NCBI RefSeq assembly: GCF_007744255.1
Contig: NZ_CP036267.1
Coordinates: 5,468,001-5,532,000, forward strand
Direction of reading: 5' to 3'
Length of the DNA: 64,000 nt
Origin: Thalassoglobus polymorphus
GTDB lineage: Bacteria > Planctomycetota > Planctomycetia > Planctomycetales > Planctomycetaceae
The translations under genes and the position numbers were made by a program. Positions 47,059-55,030 of this stretch are shown piece by piece. The stretch's first letter is position 1; the number at the start of each line of letters is the position of its first letter. Under the pieces are notes generated by a model. That model saw only the letters and a program-made list of their open reading frames with translations, was not told the origin of the DNA and did no database searches.

Positions 47059-47381
47059 AGTAACTGTAGGGCAGGGCTCCCCTGCCGCAAAGTCAACATA
47101 ATGGTCGATCTAATAGCATAAAATCTATCACATATAAATAATTAAAAACACATAACATTCGCATTCGCTCCGACACATAGACTACCATTACTCACTGGTA
47201 AGCAGGAGAAGAAAACCCCCCTCATCAATGGACTGGTCACCATCTGTGATAAAAGAATGGAAGTCAACGCTGAATCCGCCACGCCCATCCTTACGCTGCA
47301 CTCCAGTCTGAGCGTGCCACTCGTCCCGATTTTCGACGCGTGCTTTCTCGCGGCAGGGAAGCCCTGCCCTACACTCACTAC
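47059..47381. mobile_element. REP-ended non-autonomous element, copy 1
   Basis: A 323-base element whose left end agtaactgtagggcaggg is repeated inverted at the right end (read on the minus strand agtgagtgtagggcaggg). Each end has GTAG followed by an internal palindrome (ggcaggg ... ccctgcc), the REP layout of sequences moved by REP-associated tyrosine transposases. A candidate 5-base target duplication gatga flanks it (47054-47058 and 47382-47386). The interior is AT-rich and codes for nothing convincing. Copy 2 lies at 49397-49716 in the same orientation. Confidence 0.8.
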
Positions 47382-47894
47382 GATGAGTCTCATTAACCAA
47401 ATTGTCAAAGAACAATTGTGAATTCGAGGAAAATTCAACGCTTAATCCCGTCAAGCTCAGCCTGACCTACCTTGCTTCCAGCACGAAAACGTAATGAAGT
47501 GTGCATGTCCAGCTTCGTTGATAGCACGTCGTTTTTTATGATGCTCTTCAGGCATGTGTGACTCAACCAAATTTCCAAAGATCAATCACGAGCTGCGCGA
47601 CACGGTCACATAATGCAGAGACGACGACGCCTCGCATTACTCCTACACTCTCCCCCGCTCCGCACGGCTCGCAGAGCCGTGGCACTCCCATATTTCACTC
47701 ATTCAGTCGGTCCACTCTGCCAGGCACAATCGTGGCACCTCCGTATTTCACTCATTCAACCGGGCCACCCCGCCCGGTGTAAGTCAAGGTGTTTTCACCG
47801 ATTTCGGAAGCATGGATTGGTTTGACGTAAGTCGTTATTTCTCGTCGCGTGAAAAACTGGATGTTTGTCAAAATTAATTCCCGGAGGCCCTCAA
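47382..47894. other. Intergenic gap with palindrome and tandem 53-base repeat
   Basis: Contains the palindrome cacggctcgcagagccgtg (47663-47681) and two adjacent units of about 53 bases starting cgtggcac (near 47679 and 47732), each with tatttcactcattca. No gene is supported. Confidence 0.5.
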
Positions 47895-48584
47895 TTAAAC
47901 TACCACATTTCTGTCACGGGAGATAATTTCAAATTCAATGGGATTGAGGTCAATTGCCAGGAGATTAGAGAATTCGACGATGCCATGTTTTTCAATAAAC
48001 TGACTCTCAGCAGCTGAAATGAGCATCAGATTGTATAGGAAGACTGGAGCCCCCAAGATTGTCAATTCATTTGACAAATTCGAATCTGGTTCGATTCCAG
48101 ATTCATGAAACAGGATGTGCGTCCACGGGGTCTCGGGGAAAACCGGTCTTGGAGGTGCTCCATGCGGAATTATATCTCCATGATTAATGTCCAGGCCACG
48201 CCCAACTATGACCTTGGCACACAGATGCAGAAGTTCTGCGTAGAACTCGTCAAACTCTTTAGAGTATAAGACTAATTCCGAGCGGCCGAACTGCGAATCA
48301 TGCGATTGAAAACTCGCGAGACCAGAGGTCAAGAACGTAAAGAACTCTCTCCCAGTCGATTCGGGACAAAACACAAATACTGAAACCGGAAATTTTACGT
48401 TGGGTAGTCGAGTTTGAACAATCTTGTCTGGTTCTCCCCAAAGAGTTTCAAAATAAGGATTACATTTTGGAAGGCGATTCATAATTTCTCCCGCTGTGCG
48501 TTGAGTATTGAGAGGGGATATTTCGCCGTGCTCTATTTCCTCCCTGGTTATAAGATTCCGGCTTCCTGTTGCTGACCTATTCAC
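47895..48584 (-). CDS. SUFU-domain immunity-type protein
   Basis: The body fits the Suppressor-of-fused domain found in bacterial toxin-immunity proteins: SVFVFCPE, then FFTFLTSGLASFQS, SELVLYSKEFDEFYAELLHLC, HGDIIPHGAPPRP, ILFHESGIEPD and PVFLYNLMLISAAESQFIEKHG. Length 229 aa is normal for such immunity proteins. Its GTG start overlaps the upstream stop (GTGA), so it is translationally coupled to the cysteine-rich gene. It probably neutralises a polymorphic toxin. Confidence 0.75.
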   Translation of the reverse strand: MNRSATGSRNLITREEIEHGEISPLNTQRTAGEIMNRLPKCNPYFETLWGEPDKIVQTRLPNVKFPVSVFVFCPESTGREFFTFLTSGLASFQSHDSQFGRSELVLYSKEFDEFYAELLHLCAKVIVGRGLDINHGDIIPHGAPPRPVFPETPWTHILFHESGIEPDSNLSNELTILGAPVFLYNLMLISAAESQFIEKHGIVEFSNLLAIDLNPIEFEIISRDRNVVV

Positions 48585-49177
48585 TTAGGCTGCCCTCCCG
48601 AATCAGCGATATTGACCTTGCCAATCCCAAAACGATAAGGGCAATCGTTCTTCAGCCAATCTTCCAGAAACTCTTTGATCTTCTCGTTGAAAACTAAACC
48701 GTGGTACGCTGTGAATCCGAGTTCAAGGTTTTCAACGGATTTTGCAGTGTAAACAGCTTCATGGTCGTCATACACATTTAAGTGCTCGACCTTTCCGCAA
48801 CAAGAACACTCTTCGATGGCAGGGTCTGCTGCAAGGCGAATAATGGCTTGGTCCATCGCGACAATACCAAGCCAGTCTTTGACAAACTTTAACCCATCGT
48901 TTTGAAATCCAACCCAGTAAAAATGTTTGAGAAATGGGGAAAGTTTCTCCGCCATATCACAGTGGAGTGCTGTCACATGAAAACTCGATGCGGACAGGAA
49001 ACCACTCACATTCGTCTCTGGGGTTTCGCAAGTCAGCCACTGAAGTAAGGTTGGGTTACTCAACTGTCGACAAGATCGGCAAAATGCCGATGTCTTCCAG
49101 TTAGGGTTCGTTAGTAAATTAACATGAATGAACTCATTCTCGTCAAATGGTGCCAGATAAAAAATGTCAGGATTCAC
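48581..49177 (-). CDS. Cysteine-rich probable immunity protein
   Basis: 198 aa, not recognised. It carries CRSC and CSCCG clusters, likely zinc-binding, and a Trp-rich C-terminus. The start is a GTG that overlaps the toxin-remnant stop by one base (TAGTG), with a near-perfect ribosome site aggagg six bases before it; earlier annotation from a TTG farther up would ignore this site. Coupling to the toxin remnant and to the SUFU gene argues for an immunity role. Confidence 0.6.
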   Translation of the reverse strand: MNPDIFYLAPFDENEFIHVNLLTNPNWKTSAFCRSCRQLSNPTLLQWLTCETPETNVSGFLSASSFHVTALHCDMAEKLSPFLKHFYWVGFQNDGLKFVKDWLGIVAMDQAIIRLAADPAIEECSCCGKVEHLNVYDDHEAVYTAKSVENLELGFTAYHGLVFNEKIKEFLEDWLKNDCPYRFGIGKVNIADSGGQPK

Positions 49178-49396
49178 TAAAAGCCTCCTCCAGGTCCAAT
49201 ATTCATGTTTCCAAAAAGATAGTTTTTCCAAAATGCACCGGAGACATCGTACCCCGGATGGAGTGTGTCAAATTTATTGGACGCCTTGACTATAGAATTG
49301 TATGCTCGTTCCAACTCATTGCCTTTGGCATTCGCAAGCCATCTTTGAGACTTTTTGGCACTCATCCCAATGAGTTCCTTCAGGCCTGCATTTCGC
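49177..49396 (-). pseudogene. C-terminal fragment of a polymorphic toxin, truncated by mobile element
   Basis: About 72 codons remain after the element boundary: LRNAGLKELIGMSAKKSQRW, GNELERAYNSIVKASNKFDT, LHPGYDVSGAFWKNYLFGNM and a GPGGGF end. Sequence upstream lies inside the REP-ended element; the apparent open frame continues into it (VLALRQGSPALQ), which is element DNA. No start codon or delivery domain remains. The toxic activity of the missing part cannot be named. The stop overlaps the downstream immunity start. Confidence 0.65.
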
Positions 49397-49716
49397 AGTA
49401 ACTGTAGGGCAGGGCTCCCCTGCCGCAAAGCCAACACAATGGTCAACCCAATAGCATAAAATCTACCATCAATGAATTCTTAAAACCACACAATATTAAC
49501 ATTCGCTCTGACACCTAGACTACCATTATTCACTGGTAAGCCGGAGAAGAAAACGTCCTTCTTCAATGGACAGGTCACCATCTGTGATAAAAGAATGGAA
49601 GTCAACGCTGAATCCGCACGCCCATCCTTACGCTGCGCTCCAGTCTGAGCGTGCCACTCGTCCCGATTTTCGACGCGTGCTTTCTCGCGGCAGGGAAACC
49701 CTGCCCTGCACTCACT
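49397..49716. mobile_element. REP-ended non-autonomous element, copy 2
   Basis: A 320-base copy of the element at 47059-47381 with scattered substitutions over its whole length. Both ends keep GTAG-palindrome REP structure (ggcaggg ... ccctgcc). A clear target duplication is not visible at this copy. Its left end cuts the toxin reading frame. Confidence 0.8.
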
Positions 49717-49754
49717 TCAACCTGATCGAGCAATCTGCCCCCAGCCACCAGTCG

Positions 49755-50207
49755 TCACTCTTTGACAGGATAACGGCTTGAGATGGCAATGCGGTTCCAT
49801 GTATTAATGACAACGGCAAGCCACTCAATGGCTGACATTTCTTCTCCGGAAAGGTTGGCTGCGGCTTGCTCGTAGATTGCATCAGGCAGCTGGCCTTCAG
49901 AGATCAGGGTGATTGCCTCCACAAGCTCCAGCGCAGCACACTCTTTGGGGCTGAAGTATTCAGTCTCTTTCCATACGGGAACAACTGCCACACGGTCAGC
50001 AGACTCCCCGTTGGCAAGTGCATCCCGTGTGTGCAGCCTGACACAGAATGCGCATTGATTAATCTGAGAGGCACGCAAGCGTAAGAGATGCGAAAAGCCT
50101 ACGGCAATTCCTGCATTGGTTAAAGCATTAGAGGCAAGCCGGTCAAGCTCAATGACTGCCTGATACAGCTCAGGGGCTGATTTGCCAAGATTCACTCTTT
50201 CGGACAT
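49755..50207 (-). CDS. Carboxymuconolactone decarboxylase/AhpD-like peroxidase-family protein
   Basis: 150 aa with the CxxC motif C52xxC55 in QCAFCVRLHTRDAL, which is followed by a conserved His as in AhpD-type alkylhydroperoxidases. The helices AGIAVGFSHLLRLRASQIN and VPVWKETEYFSPKECAALEL fit the family's small all-helical dimer. Probably uses the cysteine pair for peroxide reduction. It is downstream of a mobile element and looks foreign to its neighbours; the amino-sugar locus begins directly after. Confidence 0.88.
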   Translation of the reverse strand: MSERVNLGKSAPELYQAVIELDRLASNALTNAGIAVGFSHLLRLRASQINQCAFCVRLHTRDALANGESADRVAVVPVWKETEYFSPKECAALELVEAITLISEGQLPDAIYEQAAANLSGEEMSAIEWLAVVINTWNRIAISSRYPVKE

Positions 50208-50256
50208 ACGTTCCCCTTATTTTGCACGGTTAACATAAAGTATTAAACGTCGCTGT

Positions 50257-51222
50257 TCACTGCTCGCTGTCATTCGCATTAAGAGCAATGGCTACCGCTC
50301 CGGCGACCGGCTCTTTCACGATAGTCATAAACTGTTCCGAGAGTGCGAGTCTGCGCTGAAGTTTCTCGACAAATGCCTGCTGATGCACAAATACGCCACC
50401 AGCAAGAGCAAGTTGGGCCTCACCCAAATTCAATCCAAGTTTAGCAGCGAGACACTCCACCATTGTTGCGAGTTCATTGGCAGCTTCATCGATGATGCTG
50501 TGAGCGACCTCATCATCAGACAGCGAAAAGACAATACCGGAGAGTCCAGCAATCACCTCGCGACTCAACTTGTCACCATAAATTTTTCCGATCAACTCTG
50601 AAGCCTCAGCGATCTGAAAATGCTCTAGAAAGGCTGACAAGAGTCGAGTTCGCGGACCGCGATCGTCGGCAGCTTTCGTAGCAGCTTGTAGACCGGCGAG
50701 TGCGATTTGATATCCGCTTCCCTCATCACCAAACAGATACCCCCAACCGCCTGACCTTGCGATGTCACCTTCCGTATTTCGTCCCCAGGCAAACGATCCC
50801 GTTCCGGAAATCAGTGCAATTCCAATTCGTTCTGGGCTGGCAGCCGCCAGGATCGGTTGAGCATCGTCCGTTACAACCACATTCGTTGCGAGGCCAAGTC
50901 CGCTTGCCCATGCTTTCAAACGAACTTGCTCTTCGACACGCCCCGCGCCCGCCGCACACAAGCAAAGTGTGAAGACAGATTTTTTTGGCAATTGAGCATC
51001 TAAAAATGCGTCTTCAATGGCTGTTTGAATTTGCTGGCAGGCAGCATCAAAGCCGACAGCCCGTGGGTTCCCCGGTCCGGCATGCCCCTTGCCGATTGGC
51101 TGCTGAGTCTTTTGAAATTCAGAATCCGCCAGCCACGCAGTTGTCTTCGTTCCACCGGCGTCAACGCCGATCACCAATTCACCGATGGTCGGGCTCTGGT
51201 CACTTTCCTGAGGTTCATTCAC
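50257..51222 (-). CDS. BadF/BadG-type amino-sugar kinase (MurK/GlcNAc kinase-like)
   Basis: 321 aa of the ASKHA sugar-kinase superfamily. Phosphate-1 motif IGVDAGGTKTTAWLAD, then VVTDDAQPILAAAS, ISGTGSFAWGR and GGWGYLFGDEGSGYQIAL. This subgroup includes GlcNAc kinases and the bacterial GlcNAc/MurNAc kinase MurK. Its start codon (GTG) overlaps the end of murQ by four bases, so both are one operon. Beside murQ and DUF1343 genes it most likely makes MurNAc-6-phosphate, the MurQ substrate. Confidence 0.85.
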   Translation of the reverse strand: MNEPQESDQSPTIGELVIGVDAGGTKTTAWLADSEFQKTQQPIGKGHAGPGNPRAVGFDAACQQIQTAIEDAFLDAQLPKKSVFTLCLCAAGAGRVEEQVRLKAWASGLGLATNVVVTDDAQPILAAASPERIGIALISGTGSFAWGRNTEGDIARSGGWGYLFGDEGSGYQIALAGLQAATKAADDRGPRTRLLSAFLEHFQIAEASELIGKIYGDKLSREVIAGLSGIVFSLSDDEVAHSIIDEAANELATMVECLAAKLGLNLGEAQLALAGGVFVHQQAFVEKLQRRLALSEQFMTIVKEPVAGAVAIALNANDSEQ

Positions 51223-52127
51223 TCTTGCAAATCCTCCTCTAAAGCCAACCGGAGCTGTCCACCATGTTTTTCTAGAAGGGTCCGCGCAGCTTGCGGGGAG
51301 ACGTTCTTTCGCAACATCACAACAGTTGTTTTCAATTCACCATCACATTTTTTGAGCTCTTCCTCAGCCTGACCTTCTGTGATGCCTGCCAATGCAGCAG
51401 CGATACGTCGACTACGTACGATTAACTTAGAGTTACTCGCTCGCAGGTCGACCATGTAGTTTCCGAATGTTTTCCCGAGTTGGACCATGGTCCCGGTCGA
51501 AATCATGTTCAAGACCATTTTCGTCGCGGTCCCCGCTTTCATGCGAGTCGATCCGCTGATGATTTCAGGACCGACGACCGGAGCGAGCATCAGATCAGCA
51601 TGAGATGCCATTTGTGAATTCTCATTACAGACGAGTCCAATCGCATAGGCCCCAACTTCTCTGGCGTAATCGAGAGCACCAATGACGTACGGAGTCCGCC
51701 CGCTACTTGCAATTCCGACGAGAACATCCTTGCCGGTTAGGTCGATCGCTTTTAAATCGATCACAGCGGCCTCAGGATGATCCTCAACTCCTTCAGCTGC
51801 CTTGCGAAGTGCTGTGTCTCCCCCAGCGATGAGCCCCACGACCATTTCGGCAGGGGTGTTGAAAGTCGGAGGACACTCCGATGCGTCTAAAACTCCCAGA
51901 CGCCCGGATGTCCCCGCTCCAATGTAAACGAGTCTCCCTCCGCTGCGAATCCGCCCGGTCGCCACCTCGATGGCCTTCGCGATTGAGTCCGCTTCGCGTG
52001 CAACCGCCTCTGCGATTTTCGCATCTTCAGCGTTCATCAGCTGTACGATTTCCAACGGAGAAAGCGTATCAATTTTCTCTGATAACGGATTGATTGCTTC
52101 TGTCGTGAGTGAGGAGGACTCTTTCAT
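51219..52127 (-). CDS. murQ: N-acetylmuramic acid 6-phosphate etherase
   Basis: Splits D-lactate from MurNAc-6-phosphate, giving GlcNAc-6-phosphate. Complete family sequence: TEAINPLSEKIDTLSPLEIVQLMNAEDAKI, SGGRLVYIGAGTSGRLGVLDASECPPTF with the sugar-isomerase-type SIS fold, EDHPEAAV, SSGRTPYVIGAL, SGSTRMKAGTATKMVLNM. Length 302 aa is exact. It is first gene of the leftward arm of the locus and overlaps the kinase start. Confidence 0.97.
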   Translation of the reverse strand: MKESSSLTTEAINPLSEKIDTLSPLEIVQLMNAEDAKIAEAVAREADSIAKAIEVATGRIRSGGRLVYIGAGTSGRLGVLDASECPPTFNTPAEMVVGLIAGGDTALRKAAEGVEDHPEAAVIDLKAIDLTGKDVLVGIASSGRTPYVIGALDYAREVGAYAIGLVCNENSQMASHADLMLAPVVGPEIISGSTRMKAGTATKMVLNMISTGTMVQLGKTFGNYMVDLRASNSKLIVRSRRIAAALAGITEGQAEEELKKCDGELKTTVVMLRKNVSPQAARTLLEKHGGQLRLALEEDLQE

Positions 52128-52265
52128 AATTCACTGATTTTTTCTGGCTGAAGATGCCGCTGGCTCGAGAAATTCTGAGTTGCAAAATGCGAAAATCGGA
52201 GTTCTTCCAGAGTATCGAAATCAATCACAACAAACTACAACATGCAGCAAGGAAAATTATGAATA
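52128..52265. promoter_or_regulatory. Divergent promoter region of the amino-sugar locus
   Basis: Only 138 bases separate the leftward murQ-kinase operon from the rightward symporter-namZ operon, so both promoters must lie here. No operator palindrome is clear; the start of the symporter follows ggaaaattatga. Confidence 0.5.
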
Positions 52266-53750
52266 ATGAGTGCAGAACTTGGCCCCATTGATGTTGTCGT
52301 CCTGATCTCGCTGCTGCTGGCAGCGATTGCGATTGGGTTCTGGTCCGGCCGAAAGAACACCGATGTCGAGTCATATTTACTCGGTGGGAGATCACTCCCC
52401 TGGTGGGCGATTCTCGGTTCGATTGTCGCCACCGAAACAAGCACCGCGACGGTCTTGAGTGTGCCGGGTGTTGCGTTTGGCGATGCCGGCATGAAGTGGC
52501 TGCAAATCGCCTTTGGCTACATTGTCGGCCGAATGGTCGTCGTGCAAGTCTTCCTGCCGTTGTACTTCAAAGGAAAATTGCTGACAGCGTATCAGGTTCT
52601 TGATTCGCGGTTCGGAACAGCAACAAAAAGAACAGCGTCACTTCTCTTTTTAATCACGCGAAACCTGGGAGATGGGCTGCGGTTATTTCTGGCGGGGATT
52701 GTCTTGCATACTCTGCTGGGATGGCCGTTTGTGAACTGTGTGATCGCAATGGGCGTGGTGACGATTTTTTACACGTTCTTCGGGGGGCTGCGATCTGTGG
52801 TCTGGAACGACTGCATTCAGTTCGTCATTTATATGCTCGGAGGCGTCGCAGCCCTGTTCATCATCGCCAGCCAAGTTCCCGAAGGATGGTCGCAAATCTG
52901 GACTTTTGCCGAGACCACTGGAAAGCTCAAGATCATTGAAACGAAGTTTCTAATTTCCGATCCCTACAACATCTGGGCAGGAATGATCGGTGGGGCAGTC
53001 CTGACCATTGGGACACACGGAACCGATCACATGATGGTTCAGCGATACCTGAGTGCTCGCAGCCAAGGCGAAGCTGGGCGAGCTGTCTTTTTGAGTTCGC
53101 TCGTTGTCTTAGTGCAATTTGCACTCTTTTTGTTTATCGGTGTTGAATTGGCCTGCTACTATTCACTGGACGGAAATGTCGCTCCTGAAAAAGCAGATCA
53201 GGTCTTTGCACACTTCATTGTGAATCAATTTCCTCGCAACACCGGCTTGATCGGTTTGATTCTGGCAGCAATTCTGGCAGCGGCGATGTCGACACTTTCC
53301 AGCTCGCTGAACGCTTCTTCTTCAGCATTCCTCAACGACTTCTATGTCCCCAACTGTCAAACACCTCCAGATGATCATACACAACTGACGATCTCACGCT
53401 GGCTGACGGTCGCGTTCGGTGTGCTGCAAATCGGAATTGGTGTTTGGGCAATTTCACTTGAACGAACAGTCGTGAACAACGCTCTGACGATCGCCGGATT
53501 CTCCGCCGGGCTGTTACTGGGGATCTTTTCTCTGGGAGTCCTGACAAAACGTGCGAGTCAGAAGTCTGCCATCGGCGGAGCTTTCGTCGGCTTGATTGTC
53601 CTGATCATTGTGCAGTTCGTTCTCAAGAATTCCGACGGGAAACCGCTCGTCGCCTGGCCATGGATTGCACTCATTGGCTCGGTGACAACATTCTCCGTGG
53701 GGATGCTGATTTCATTCATTTTCCCTCAGAAACAGGCAGTTATTGAATGA
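52266..53750 (+). CDS. SSS-family sodium symporter, candidate amino-sugar importer
   Basis: 494 aa, about 13 membrane segments. SSS family features are clear: ADVVVLISLLLAAIAIGFWSGRK-type N-terminus, ESYLLGGRSLPWWAILGSIVATETSTATVLSVPG, GLRSVVWNDCIQFVIYMLGG, GTHGTDHMMVQRYLSARSQGEA and STLSSSLNASSSAFLNDFYVP. It starts the rightward operon and its stop overlaps the first DUF1343 gene by four bases. In Tannerella an SSS-type transporter beside murK and murQ imports MurNAc; by analogy this protein may import MurNAc. Confidence 0.93.
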   Translation: MSAELGPIDVVVLISLLLAAIAIGFWSGRKNTDVESYLLGGRSLPWWAILGSIVATETSTATVLSVPGVAFGDAGMKWLQIAFGYIVGRMVVVQVFLPLYFKGKLLTAYQVLDSRFGTATKRTASLLFLITRNLGDGLRLFLAGIVLHTLLGWPFVNCVIAMGVVTIFYTFFGGLRSVVWNDCIQFVIYMLGGVAALFIIASQVPEGWSQIWTFAETTGKLKIIETKFLISDPYNIWAGMIGGAVLTIGTHGTDHMMVQRYLSARSQGEAGRAVFLSSLVVLVQFALFLFIGVELACYYSLDGNVAPEKADQVFAHFIVNQFPRNTGLIGLILAAILAAAMSTLSSSLNASSSAFLNDFYVPNCQTPPDDHTQLTISRWLTVAFGVLQIGIGVWAISLERTVVNNALTIAGFSAGLLLGIFSLGVLTKRASQKSAIGGAFVGLIVLIIVQFVLKNSDGKPLVAWPWIALIGSVTTFSVGMLISFIFPQKQAVIE

Positions 53751-55006
53751 TGTTCCTATTCCCTCAGCGAGTCGATTCGAACTCGAAACCGCAAGCCAAA
53801 TCGGCATCGAACTGGTTGCGACTCTTCCTCGTGGTGCTTTGCTTCTCCATGTCGTCTTCTCCAACCTCCGCGGACGATGGTGTTCTCAACGGGATTGATG
53901 TCCTGCAACGAGACAAGTTCAAATTACTGGCGGATCAACGCGTCGGTCTCATCACGAATCATACCGGACTCAACCGCGACGGAGTCAGTACGGTCAAGCT
54001 GCTGAACGATGCGAAGAACGTTTCGTTGAAAGCACTCTTCAGCCCCGAGCATGGCTTCGAAGGAAAGCTCGACGTTTCAAAAATTGGCGACACAAAAGAT
54101 CAATCAACCGGTCTCATCGTATTCAGCCTGTATGGAGCGACTCGTCGCCCAACGAAAGAAATGCTCGATGAGGTCGACACACTGGTCTTCGACATTCAGG
54201 ACATTGGGGCGCGCTTCTACACTTACGTTTCCACGATGGGTGAAGCGATGACTCAAGCGGCTGCGCAAGGAAAAAGGTTTGTTGTTCTCGATCGCCCCAA
54301 TCCTATCAACGGCGTCAATGTCGCTGGCCCGATGCTCGATGCGGGGGAGGAATCATTTGTCGGTTACCACCACCTTCCAGTTCGTCATGGAATGACGACC
54401 GGAGAGCTGGCGATGATGCTGAACAAGGAATTGAAACTCGACTTGAACCTGCATGTGGTGAAGTGCGAAGGCTGGCAACGCGAGCATTTCTGGGACGAAA
54501 CCAGTCTCGTCTGGGTGAACCCGTCACCGAACATGCGCTGCCTGACGCAGGCTTTGCTGTACCCCGGTATCGGACTGATTGAAACAACAAACCTTTCGGT
54601 CGGTCGCGGGACAGATACCCCTTTCGAAGTCATCGGCGCACCCTGGATCAATCCGAGAGAACTGGCTGACGCACTCAATCGCCAAGAGACCCCCGGCGTC
54701 AGCTACGTCCCAATTCGGTACACCCCGGACTCAAGCAAGTATAAAGACGAAGAATGTGGCGGAGTGAATATTATCATCACCAATCGCGACCAGTTCGAGC
54801 CATTGCGGGTCGGCTTCGAAGTCTCGACGCAACTTCAAAAACTTTACCCGAATGACTGGAAGGGGAAAGACGCCATGCGGCTGTTGGGAAATCGCAAAAC
54901 GCTCGACGCAATCCTCGCAGGTGAATCTGCTGAGAATGTAAAATCGATTGCAGAACAGGGAGTCGACCAGTTCCTGAAACGACGGGAAGGTTTTCTGTTG
55001 TATTGA
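53747..55006 (+). CDS. DUF1343 exo-N-acetylmuramidase NamZ-like, exported
   Basis: NamZ of Bacillus removes terminal MurNAc from peptidoglycan ends. The family markers are all here: GLITNHTGLNRDG, ALFSPEHGFEGKL, VFDIQDIGARFYTYVSTM, VLDRPNPINGVNVAGPMLD, PVRHGMTTGELAMMLN, LVWVNPSPNMRCLTQALLYPGIGLIE. A signal peptide ends near TSADDG, so it acts in the envelope. Overlap with the symporter stop (ATGA) means one operon. Length 419 aa normal. Confidence 0.93.
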   Translation: MMFLFPQRVDSNSKPQAKSASNWLRLFLVVLCFSMSSSPTSADDGVLNGIDVLQRDKFKLLADQRVGLITNHTGLNRDGVSTVKLLNDAKNVSLKALFSPEHGFEGKLDVSKIGDTKDQSTGLIVFSLYGATRRPTKEMLDEVDTLVFDIQDIGARFYTYVSTMGEAMTQAAAQGKRFVVLDRPNPINGVNVAGPMLDAGEESFVGYHHLPVRHGMTTGELAMMLNKELKLDLNLHVVKCEGWQREHFWDETSLVWVNPSPNMRCLTQALLYPGIGLIETTNLSVGRGTDTPFEVIGAPWINPRELADALNRQETPGVSYVPIRYTPDSSKYKDEECGGVNIIITNRDQFEPLRVGFEVSTQLQKLYPNDWKGKDAMRLLGNRKTLDAILAGESAENVKSIAEQGVDQFLKRREGFLLY

Positions 55007-55030
55007 GAAACACATCTCACTTCTTTCGGA

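Noticed and set aside
47142-47438. 98-codon minus-strand frame inside element copy 1
   Set aside because: Its open frame is not kept in copy 2 and runs through the terminal palindrome, so the element interior is taken as non-coding.
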